Assembly: GCF_033439725.1 (NCBI RefSeq)
Contig: NW_026944388.1
Location: 2,790,001 to 2,854,000, forward strand
DNA: 64,000 nt
Source of the DNA: Neurospora tetraspora
Lineage: Eukaryota; Ascomycota; Sordariomycetes; Sordariales; Sordariaceae
Direction: 5' to 3'
Below are positions 36,128 through 47,267 of the stretch, piece after piece (position 1 is the stretch's first letter; the number at the start of each line of letters is the position of its first letter). Both the position numbers and the translations under genes were made by a program. A model generated the notes under the pieces. That model was not told the DNA's origin, ran no database searches, and saw nothing but the letters and a program-made list of their open reading frames with translations.

Positions 36128-37269
36128 CTTGGATATATTTCTTTTCAAGTTTCTTTCCTATATTCTTTGATTGAGGTGGTGAGCAAGCCTTTGTTGACGA
36201 ATGATGAGATATGTGATTCGTGATGAATGAGGTCGGACAGATAACAGCGGCGGCAAGTTGAGATGATGTCCGCTGGAGCATTTACTGACCGCCAAGCCCA
36301 TGGCGCATCACAGAGAAGAACGCAGAGAAGGAAGAAGACCCCGAGATGTGGGGTAAAAGGGCCCCTACTATCAGCCACTATCGCTTAGTCATGATCTTAG
36401 CGTCCTCATTCCCAGCCTCAAAGCCAACCTCCGAGCATCATGATTGGATGAAATGCATCCGAAACGTCTTTATTCATACTTGCCCTGGCAACTGGCATGC
36501 CACAAAGGCCTAACAACGGTGACCCGCTAACAGCGCTGTGACGTGCCTTAGCTGCTTGGTCCCCTGGGATTGCGATTGTGGTGTACTGGTACATTACGTG
36601 CAGCTTTTCAAGCCCACCAGGCAATCCCTCCATCCCTAGACATCCCCTGAATCCCAGATCGATTCGTCAAAAAGAAACAGAGTCTGCTCTTCAAACATCA
36701 AACAATCCTTTTTCTGTGGTCACAGAGACTGCCCGTAGCAGCCGATCCTCGGACTCTTTCTGCATATCAGGGGGTGCCTTCATCTCATTGGCAAACCGTA
36801 TTGGCGCGTACCGGGAACCGTTATTTGGTATCTTGTACTGGTCTTGTACTGGGGGGCACCAATTCGTTAATTCCACACACGAATCCTGCGCTGAACAGTG
36901 AAAGGAGGCTGTGCTGCATCTTGACACGGCGGCACCTACTGCACTTAGTGTCACACCCACATCCACTATCCCTCCGTATTCCCAACCCTCCAGTTCAGCT
37001 TCCCCAAGTTCCACGCTGCGGTCAACATCGACACATACGCTACCCAGCGCTCGACCGATACCTACTCCGACTCGAAATCAACAAGTGCCCGCCCTATCCG
37101 GATCCCTTCCCCTCGTCCACATTCAGTCCTCCGATGCTCCTATTCCCGCTATAGGCACGACTCCCCGCCTTTCTCTTCGGATCCCTCGCTCGTCTCCGCG
37201 ACACCACCATCTCAGGTCTGACGGACTATCTGACCGACAGCGTCCATCCTCCGGCTCCCGGTCTCCGGC
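36128..37269. promoter_or_regulatory. Divergent region cript / Drs2-type ATPase
   Basis: About 1.1 kb with the promoters and leaders of both genes. The last 350 bp before 37270 are very CT-rich, typical of a highly expressed fungal gene leader. Open frames over the drs2 start lack ATG codons or overlap the real frame. Confidence 0.6.
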
Positions 37270-40200
37270 ATGGCGGCTGGCCGCCCCCCTCCTGGGGCCC
37301 CGTCGAGCGCTCAACACGACGATCTGCTGCTCGACTTCGGCAACGAACAACCATACTATAGCGGGGGACAAAGGTCGACCCTAAACGACGACGATCTCTT
37401 GCGACTACACAGCGATGATGCACAAGGCGCCGCGCAACCTCGCCCGTCCGTATCCTACGATGATTTTATCGGCTCCGGGCAAACAACACAACAAACAGCT
37501 ACAAGACCTATACAGCCCGCGCCGGGCGCGACAACAGGCGGAGGCCCAACAAGCCCATACCCCGATAGCAGGTCGCTGGACCGGCACTTCAGCCAGACGT
37601 CGGATCTCGGAAACTACCAACGCTATGCTGAGGACTTTGACGACTACCCCGATGAGAGCACCACGTCCTACTACCAACATGGCGGATCTATCCCTCCGGA
37701 CTCGGCGGCCGCCCGCGACAGCGCGCGCCAACGGAATAGTGTCCTGAGCATGGGCGGCGGTTTGATCGGTCGTGCCAAGAGCATGCTTGGAATGGGCTCT
37801 GAGGGATACTCGGAGATGGACCTTCCCTTGACGGATCCGCGATCGACCGCACCGGTAGACCACTCTCACGAGCCTCCTCCCCAGAAGCCGACCAAGAAAT
37901 TCGATTTCAAGTTTGGGTTTGGAGGTGGAAAGCCGGATCCAGCAACCCTTGGCCCCCGTATCATCCATCTCAACAATCCTCCAGCCAACAGCCTGAACAA
38001 GTATGCCGACAACCACGTCTCGACAGCCAAGTACAATGTGGCCACTTTCTTGCCCAAATTCCTCTTCGAGCAGTTCTCCAAGTTCGCAAACATCTTCTTC
38101 TTGTTTACCGCCGGTCTGCAGCAGATTCCCGGCCTGTCTCCCACAAACAGATATACTACAATTGGTCCTCTGGCCGTCGTGCTTTTGGTTTCGGCGGGTA
38201 AAGAGTTGGTGGAAGACTATCGGAGAAAACAGGCAGATAAGGCGCTCAATATGTCCAAGGCCCGAATCCTGAGGGGCTCGACATTCGAGGAAACGAAATG
38301 GATCAACGTCCAGGTTGGAGACATCATTCGAGTCGAATCTGAGGAATCTTTCCCCGCCGATCTTGTTCTCTTGGCGAGTTCCGAACCCGAGGGTCTTTGC
38401 TATATCGAAACCGCCAATCTCGATGGAGAGACCAACCTCAAGATCAAGCAAGCTCTGCCAGAAACGTCATCTATGGTCAGCTCTAGCGAGTTGAGCCGTC
38501 TGGGAGGCAGGATTCGCTCCGAGCAGCCCAACAGCAGTCTTTACACCTACGAAGCTACCTTGACCATGCAGGCTGGAGGTGGGGAGAAGGAGCTTCCCCT
38601 CAACCCCGAACAGTTGCTTCTCCGTGGTGCTACTCTGCGCAACACCCCCTGGGTTCACGGTGTCGTTGTCTTCACTGGCCACGAGACCAAGCTGATGCGC
38701 AACGCCACGGCCGCGCCGATTAAGCGCACCAAGGTCGAGAGGCAGCTGAACACGCTTGTACTCTTCCTCGTCGGTATCCTTTTGGTCTTCAGTGTGGTCT
38801 CTACTGTCGGTGATCTCATCCAGCGAAAGGTGGAGGGCGAGGCAGGTCTCGCTTATCTCTACTTGGATCCCATGAACGGTGCCTCGGCTATTGCTCGCAT
38901 CTTCATCAAGGACATGGTCACATACTGGGTTTTGTTTTCCGCTCTCGTTCCCATTTCGCTCTTCGTCACCATTGAAATGGTCAAGTATTGGCACGGCATT
39001 CTCATCAACGACGACCTTGATATGTACTATGACGTTAATGACACACCCGCCAACTGCCGAACGTCCAGTTTGGTTGAGGAATTGGGCATGGTTGAGTTCG
39101 TCTTCTCAGACAAGACTGGTACCTTGACTTGCAACATGATGGAATACAGGCAATGCTCGATCGCTGGAATCATGTACGCCGACAAGGTACCCGAGGATAG
39201 AATCCCGAGTATTGAGGACGGAATTGAGAATGGAATCCACGACTTCAAGCAACTGCAGAAGAACCTCGAGAGCCACCAATCTGCGCAGGCCATTGACCAA
39301 TTTCTTACCCTCCTCGCCATCTGCCATACTGTTATTCCAGAACAGGCTGAGGACGGAAGCATCAAGTACCAAGCCGCGTCACCAGATGAGGGAGCGCTTG
39401 TCGATGGTGCGGTACAGTTGGGCTACAGGTTCGTCGCTCGCAAGCCGCGTGCTGTTATCATCGAAGCCAACGGCCAGCAGCTCGAGTACGAGCTCTTGGC
39501 GGTCTGCGAATTCAACTCAACCAGAAAAAGAATGTCCACGATTTATCGTTGCCCTGACGGCAAGGTTCGTTGCTACTGCAAGGGCGCAGACACCGTCATC
39601 CTGGAAAGGCTCAATGACCAGAACCCCCACATCGACGCCACCCTGCGACATCTCGAGGAATATGCTTCTGAGGGACTACGCACGCTCTGCTTGGCCATGA
39701 GGGAAATTCCGGAGCACGAATTCCAGGAGTGGATGAAGGTCTACGAGAAAGCGCAGACGACTATCGGTGGTAATCGTGCAGATGAGCTGGATAAGGCTGC
39801 CGAAATTATCGAGCACGACTTCTACCTTCTTGGTGCCACCGCTATCGAGGATCGCTTGCAGGATGGTGTGCCCGAGACGATTCACACCCTCCAGGAGGCT
39901 GGCATCAAGGTTTGGGTCTTGACCGGTGACAGACAGGAGACCGCCATCAACATTGGCATGAGTTGCAAGTTGCTTAGTGAGGACATGATGCTGCTCATTG
40001 TCAACGAAGAGAATGCGGAAGCTACGCGGGATAATCTTCAGAAGAAGCTCGATGCCATCCGCAACCAGGGCGACGCTACCATTGAGATGGAGACCCTGGC
40101 TCTCGTTATTGACGGCAAATCGTTAACGTACGCTCTGGAGAAGGACATGGAGAAGCTCTTCCTCGATCTTGCCATCATGTGCAAGGCCGTTATCTGCTGC

Positions 40201-41474
40201 CGTGTATCCCCTCTGCAAAAGGCCTTGGTTGTCAAGTTGGTCAAGAAGTATCAAAAGGAGTCGATTCTCCTCGCTATTGGCGACGGAGCCAACGATGTCT
40301 CTATGATCCAAGCTGCCCATATTGGTGTCGGTATCAGCGGTATGGAAGGTCTCCAAGCTGCGCGCAGTGCCGATGTGTCTATTGCCCAGTTCCGTTATCT
40401 CCGCAAGTTGCTTCTCGTCCATGGCGCATGGAGCTACCATCGTGTGTCCAAGACCATTTTGTTCTCTTTCTACAAGAACATTACTCTTTATCTGACACAG
40501 TTCTGGGTAAGTGTTCCATGCAGGTAACCATCTCTGATTTAAACACTAACCTGAAACAGTACACCTTCCAAAACGTCTTCTCCGGTGAAGTCATCTACGA
40601 ATCCTGGACTCTCTCCTTCTACAACGTCTTCTTTACGGTCCTTCCGCCCCTCGCCCTCGGTATCCTCGATCAGTTCGTCTCTGCCCGCCTGCTCGACCGC
40701 TACCCGCAGCTCTACAACCTCGGACAGCGCAACACCTTCTTCAAGATCCGTGTCTTCGGCGAATGGATCATCAACGCCGTATACCACTCCATCATTCTCT
40801 ATGTAGGCGGCTCCCTCTTCTGGATCAACGACGGGCCTCAAGGCGACGGTTTCCCCGGCGGCAAGTGGGTCTGGGGTACAGCCATGTACGGCGCCGTCCT
40901 GCTTACCGTCCTCGGCAAAGCCGCGATGGTGACCAACAACTGGACCAAGTACCACGTCATCGCCATCCCCGGTTCCATGGCTGTCTGGATCGTGTTTGTG
41001 GCAGTCTACGGCGAGGTGGCGCCCAAGCTGAACATCAGTGTCGAGTACTTTGGCGTCATCCCCAGGCTGTTCACCAGCCCGAGCTTCTGGATCGAGATGC
41101 CCACGCTGGCGATCCTCTGTCTGCTGAGAGACTTTGCGTGGAAGTTTAGCAAGCGGCTGTGGAGGCCGGAGGCATATCACCACGTGCAGGAGATTCAGAA
41201 GTATAATATTCAGGATTATAGACCTCGGTATGTCTTTTTGAGTCCTTCTCACCCCTTGGTTTGTCTTTTTCCAATTACTAACATGCCGAATCACAGCATG
41301 GAACAATTCCAAAAAGCCATCCGCAAAGTCCGCCAGGTCCAGCGCATGCGCAAGCAACGCGGTTACGCCTTCTCGCAGGCCGACGAGTCGCAGACCCGCG
41401 TGCTCCAGGCTTACGACACGACACAACATCGTGGTCGGTACGGCGAGATGGCCAGTTCAAGACCGAATCAGTAA
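37270..41474 (+). CDS. P4-type phospholipid flippase (Drs2-like)
   Basis: Type IV P-type ATPase that moves aminophospholipids to the cytosolic leaflet, most likely in the trans-Golgi and vesicles, normally with a Cdc50-type partner. Three exons: 37270-40506, 40560-41227 and 41297-41474; 1360 residues, the size of yeast Drs2. The first 220 residues are a Pro/Ser/Asp-rich cytosolic tail. Seen in order: NQ-rich entry PTNRYTTIGP of the first helices; actuator DGET at about residue 385; PISLF (about 561-565) in the P4-specific fourth helix; phosphorylation loop DKTGTLT with Asp614; KGAD nucleotide-binding motif; GDGANDV hinge; and a C-terminal membrane region with the last helices in exon 2. The exon 3 tail is basic (KAIRKVRQVQRMRKQRGYAF), matching the Drs2 regulatory tail that binds PI4P and Gea2. 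Everything needed for activity appears present. Confidence 0.94.
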
Positions 41475-42177
41475 AAAAAAGAAAGAAAAACCAGAAGAGG
41501 AGGAAGAAAAGAAACAGCAGTGTCGAGTGTTCTGTTTTTGAGGTGTATGTGTGTGATGGGAGGGATATGAATCATAGTGAATTGTGGATGGACGGAGATG
41601 TGATGATTTGGTGAACTGACTGACTGATGGTGATTGATGGAAAGACAAAAATGGAGAAAAGAAAGCCTTCTTTTTCCGTATCATGAGGGAGGCAGGCAGG
41701 CATGGATGGAGGTATCCTACAACTTATTATTATGGCTTAATGCATCGTTCAATTTTTTTCTTCTCTCCATCTTTGTTGGTTTGGTCCGCCACGACGTTCC
41801 TCGAGTGCCTTTCAAGGTTTGTTACTCTGCAAGCTACGCTTTTGATTGAAGGGAACATTCAACTCTGAAGCTTATTCTTGTCAAAAGAAAGGTGACGACG
41901 ACAAAGCAAACGTGATCAAAACCGTCACCATCAAAAACATCCGAGTAACAAAGAGCGTGCGTGGTAAACTCCAGTCCAAGAGTCAATGTCTGCCTTCCTA
42001 CCTCCCTTAACTCCAAGTGGGTTCAAATCTCGGAGTTGGAAACAATTCAAAGGCGTTGTTGTGTTGTATACTTCTCTTAATATCCCGAGGTTATTGAAGA
42101 AAGAACGATCTAGGTATGAAGTAAACCCCTTCCATTCAATGTGTGTCTGTATGATGTACGTGAAGTACATGCTACAG

Positions 42178-42198
42178 TGATATGATATGATATGATAT
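42178..42198. repeat. TGATA microsatellite
   Basis: About four tandem copies of the 5-bp unit TGATA in non-coding DNA. Confidence 0.85.
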
Positions 42199-43454
42199 TG
42201 CATATCCATCAGCGATATCATCGGTAGGAGTACCCGGTGGTATCGGGTGATGTATTCGGGGGAGCAGTACTGCAATAGCATATGTTCTTACCTATGCTTT
42301 TGTCGAGTTGTTTACCATTTTACCTACTACCTACCTCTAGGTAGACTTCTTCCAGAGAAAGAGAGAGATAATGAAGTCAACTCTCTGGCCAGATCAGCCA
42401 GATCACATGTGAACGTCGACATGGTCGGTTTTGGTAGTGAGACGGGGCGACCGATATGTACTCTTCCACAAAGCATGGTCATCATGCCGAGTTGTTATCA
42501 GTTGTGAGAAGCTTATATGCCCCCCAGAGACACACACCGATGGCGATGAAGACCAAGACCCAAAGCCAGTTGCCATCGTCGGACGTCAAGTGTGATCGTC
42601 GATGGAAGAAGAACTTCCAGAACATCGGCAGTTCTTCACGAACCGCTTAGTAATGTGCCGGATCCAGTCTGGCTCCTCAACAAGCCGTGCGAGGTCGCGC
42701 GATTTTCGTGCGTGCTTGTCTCCATAGTATGGATCATGGAGAGGACATTCCGATATCTCCGAGCATGAGGCAAAGACGAACAGGCGGACATGCGGTGGTG
42801 GCGTGGGTGACGTGGTTCGATCTCTTCTGTGTCGAACTTCGAAATCGCAAGAGTTTCCCGATTCCATGGACTCGGAAAAAGCACCGAGAATTGGGTAAAC
42901 AATTTGGGATAAGAAAACTTGCTCGCGGCCCCATACAGTGTCCCGGTCCGCCCCGTTCAGTCGCCCCGTTGTTGATGGGATGTGGATTGTGGAGGGGACG
43001 AATGAGGTGAGGTGGAAATAGGGTTACGTACGGGGATGAGCCTGTTGTGACTTGTACGTACATACCTGTCTGGACTTTTGAGTGACATGAATGTTTGCTC
43101 GCAGATTTCGAATTCGGATTCAGGATCCCAGAGAATTTCAGTTTGATATTGGTTCGAATTTCGACTCTGATACTCCACGGAAAAGCGCACAGGAAGTCTC
43201 AAGAAACAGGATCTCCAACCTCCTCAAGATTTGGATGCATTTTTATTCTTTCTTCCAGACCGGCCGACATGGAACCTGATGATTGACAGAAGTACCTTCC
43301 TCTCTGGAGCATTTCGTCCGATGCTTCAGTTTAGCTCCCGAAGAGAAATCTTAAAATAGAAAAGGTTGGTTGATGCCAAGGGGAGACGGTGTCAGAAGCT
43401 AGCACGGCTAGGAACTTGGCCATGTCGAATTGGTGGTGAGGGGAGGTTCGGTGA

Positions 43455-43467
43455 TTAACCCTAACCC
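43455..43467 (-). promoter_or_regulatory. Telobox-like motif
   Basis: Plus strand reads TTAACCCTAACCC, the reverse complement of the core at 25096-25110. No gene start lies within 3 kb, so function is uncertain. Confidence 0.35.
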
Positions 43468-45268
43468 GGATAGATTTCCCCTCTTCATTCTTTCCCCCAG
43501 AGAAGCAACGACGGGAACATCGCCTTTCGCCCGAATAAAGTTTGCCTCTGTACAATCGCGAGCCTAAAATTCCCCAATGCTGGAAGACTCATCACTGCAC
43601 GCCAAGAAGCCTAGATGATGAGGACGCGTATGCTGGCGACAGCGGGGACTGGAAGCCAAGCTCGATCATCAATGGATGACCCTCGACGTTGTCCTATGCG
43701 ATGGAGGCTTGCAATATCATGCCGCATGTTGGATGCGTGAAAAGAACAACCAATGCGCAACGGAACTCCCGAGGTCATATCAGAGACATATTATTCCATT
43801 TGGACAAGGCTGGCTGGCTGGGCGAGGAAGTTTGGGCGATGTTTGCCAGCTAGCTATCACGACTATCTAACTGGTACAGCAATAGTATTCCGGCGTGCAG
43901 TCTTTAGTGTGGCAAACGTACGGGTAGTTACTGATGTTTGACTTTGAAACTCCCTTTTTCTGTCTTGTGTCGTTTCTTTTCCAGCCAGCCCCGCGATGAA
44001 GTGTTGATGTATGACAGGAACTTTGACTTGAACTGGATAGCTGTACCGGATAGTAGCTGTTAAATCTACCCAACGTCTCATTATAACAAGAAGTCATCGT
44101 TAGTCAACAACTGTGATGACCAAAGACAGTGACGGTGACTAGCTGTCTGGTCTATTTTTACTTTTCTTTTTCTCCTCCGATGGGTTTGGTTTGATGCGCA
44201 GACAGGTCCCGTCGGTGTGTTAACCGCCCATGACAACATCACGCACATCTGCGGATTGCGACCCCACTGTGACAACCGTCACGATCTTGGCGGGATGACT
44301 GGGAATCACTTACAGACGGCCGAGTGCAAGGAAAGACGAGAATTACAGACGTGAGACGGTCTGAAAAGCATGGCACGCAATCGACACTTCCTTCTTTATC
44401 AAATACCAAGATCCAAGTCGGGAAGGTTGCCATGGCATGGCGGTCTGATATAGAAGCATCTTAGCGACTCGGAAATGGCTTCACTACGCCGTTGGCATGC
44501 CTTAACGGAATGAGTCATGGGATCCAGGGCACAGGGGAACGAAGCTCTCTGCTGGCTCTGTCACGCTGGTGAGCCATGGTTCAGGTTGATTGCTGAGCCT
44601 CAACCGAATCGGGTTAATCATGCAGGAGGCTCAGAATGGGAATAAGTCTCAAGCGGCGATGACAGAAGATTCGAAGCTCAGAAGTCCCTGCGTTGACAAT
44701 GTTGTGGTTGTGGTCTCGGAGCACTCCCCAAGTTGGTGATCTTCAACGGAAACAGCATCAACGTGAACATGACAGACATGCTGATTGATGGAATCATGGA
44801 AGCATTTTCCATGAACAACTCCCGTCATCTTCGCGGTGTATAAAAATGCTACGATGAACGGGGACCCGGCAATCGCTACCACTGCAGGTACGGCACCTCC
44901 AGGGCGCCACCACCCGGCCCATCACCACAATCGGATGTCCCATCACCACCGCCACCACGCCTGCCACTACAACCAAACTTTCCAAAGTCGATGCAACCCC
45001 AGCGGTCCCTGTGTTGGTGTGGGGTGAAGAGGCGGCATTGGATCGCTTGGGTAGTGCCTTTTTAGTTAGCGGGCTGGCGGGTTCGCGGGCTCGCGGGATC
45101 GGGACTTCAACGGGAGTTGTTTGAATTAAACAAATGTGATAAGGCGCGGAGGGTCATCAACTCGATCAACGTCCCCTCGACCTTTCAACGGCATCTCAAT
45201 GACACGTCGAACACAGGGGAGGTGACAGGAAGTAAGACGGACAGTCAGATATCGTTTTCCTGATATAA

Positions 45269-45368
45269 TTGGGGGTAAGCGATGGTGGAGCCTTTTGCCA
45301 ACCCCCTCTCATAAGAATCGATATCCTCATAAGGCAAAAGGCTCCACCACGGCATCGCTTACCCCCAA
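45269..45368. repeat. Long hairpin: 31-bp inverted repeat
   Basis: Left arm 45269-45299 and right arm 45333-45368 are perfect reverse complements over 31 bases, except that the right arm carries an extra CGGCA at 45350-45354. The loop is 33 bases and holds one copy of the direct repeat CTCATAAG, with the second copy running into the right arm. The arms end in GGGGGT/ACCCCC. No target-site duplication is evident, so a MITE is not supported. Confidence 0.9.
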
Positions 45369-47075
45369 GTCTCTCCACACCGCGGTGCTGTAAGCGGAAA
45401 GTAAAGACAACAAGCAAGGTCCGGCTTTCATAGAGCAAGTGGTTTTGATACTGTGAATAGCACCACGACAAAGAGGTGTGTGCTTCTGCGGTTCGGGTAA
45501 CGCCGCCGTGTGATTCCCATGCCACACGCGGGCATCCAGTTTGATAATCAGCTAGCCGGCTGACGCCGAACGGGTCGTTGGATGACAAAAAAAACATGGG
45601 CTTTGGATCTGGTACTCCATACGTTGTACCTAGAACGACATCAGCTTCCTCAAAGTCAAAGCGGCGTCCGGGAACCCACCTTTGAGCTCTCAACCACCGC
45701 TGTGGCATCGCCATCAACGAGAAACCCCAAGTTCTGGGCCCAGCAAGATGGTATCATCTGAGCATGAACGGCGCGGCGCCCTGCAGATGAGAGAATCCAT
45801 TCATCCTTCCCCAGCCATGCCGTGTCACGGTCGTACAGTAGCTGTTGTGACTGGATGACTTACATGAGAGTATCCTCCTATCCACCACTCTCGGCTTCGA
45901 ATTATCAGATTATCAAAGTTGTGCTTCCCTTGTGGTTCCCATGCTCCCAGGCTTCTTCATGCTCGTGGCCAGCCGCTGGCCGCATGTTCACGGGCCATGA
46001 TGGAGCTAGAGCATGTTCGCCATGCGAAGAATGGACCAAGAGAAAAAGTCCACCAGAGTGGCGCGTACCAAACCGAAACCTTTTGGATCCGGGCTATCAT
46101 AGCTGCATAGCTATCCCTTCCCTGCAGGAGTTTTCAGCAGTCAAAACTTTTCCCGGTTTCTCCAAAAGCTTCCGAGCCTCATCTCGTTCATGTACAAGCT
46201 ACATAATACAACTTACCATCTTCCTCCTGTGTGATTCTTTACAATATCTCACTCACATATTTGGTGTAATAAGGATCCATGCAGCAAGGAATCATCCTTC
46301 CTGCCTCATCAAGGCCCAGCCCGTTCTTCCGCCGTCCATCATCATCTCTCTTCGGCTTGGCAACCGAACCAAGGCACCACTCAGAGAAGGCGGACCGATA
46401 CATTTCGGCACCTACATTTCACACACGGCCGGGGACCATTTCATGTGGGCCCTCCCCGACAATACCTATATCGGATCATGAGAATGCCCGCGGGCAGAAC
46501 CCAGTGACCGGGACTGTGAAAGAAAAGAAAAGCCCTACAACTATTGCTTGGGACTTGCATTCCGTATACTTTCCTTCACGCTCAAACTGTACCATTTGTC
46601 AGCTTCCAGAACGAACGGTCTACACCTCTGTGGCCTGCACCTGGGAATCATGGCCACTTCACTGATCTACTTATACGTGTACAAGTAGTGTAACGTACCT
46701 TTTTGTCCGTTTCCTCGCCCTATGTGGTGCACATCTACCGAGCTACCATGCTCCATTCAGTGCAACTGTACTCCATCAAGAGTCCACGTCCATCAGTGCC
46801 ATCCCACCAGTCGAAAGTCAGCACTTACATGTCTGTGGGGGTGGCAGCTTTGTTGTTCCGGCTTATGCCAGAACCCGTCTTCAGTCCCCCCTACCCTTGC
46901 CTGCACACATGCTTGATGCGTGCGTTTTTGTTTTCCCATGGGGGGTTCGGACGGCCATGGGGCTATGCGGGGGACGCTCGTGTTGATCCTGGCAAAGCCC
47001 GATACCTAGACGTGATCGCTTCCCGGATGGGGCCTCTCTCTGTCTGTCTGTTCAGCCATGGCAAGGGGGGATTGA

Positions 47076-47081
47076 TATAAG
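47076..47081 (+). promoter_or_regulatory. Possible TATA element of cat-3
   Basis: TATAAG lies about 190 bp before the catalase start codon, in a suitable place for a fungal core promoter with a leader of roughly 150 bases. The guess rests on position alone. Confidence 0.3.
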
Positions 47082-47267
47082 TAATGCCTCTCTCGCCACC
47101 GGCACCCGAGATATTTCTCTGTGTGTCTTCTGTGTCCTTCACCAGATATCCATATTTTTGGATAGAATATAGTCACATATTCTCCCCATCTGTTCATTTG
47201 ATACCCCTCAAACACAGATATTGTATACTCCTTCACTTGGAAGTTATACACCACACAGCACAACACC

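Larger units (their letters stand above)
41475..47267. other. Gene-free region between drs2 and cat-3
   Basis: About 5.8 kb with no supportable gene. It includes the drs2 3' UTR, a TGATA-type microsatellite (42178-42198), a telobox-like motif (43455-43467), a GC-rich run of CGGG repeats (45065-45105), a 31-bp-arm hairpin (45269-45368) and, at the right end, the catalase promoter. Composition is normal and not RIP-like. Non-coding transcripts are possible but cannot be shown. Confidence 0.55.

Noticed and set aside
42005-42045. tRNA-like T-loop, GGTTCAAATC
   Set aside because: The bases on either side do not pair as a T stem, and no D or anticodon arm lies upstream.
45196-45717. 173-codon minus-strand open frame over the hairpin
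   Set aside because: Its residues simply encode both arms of the inverted repeat and random flank; no family features.
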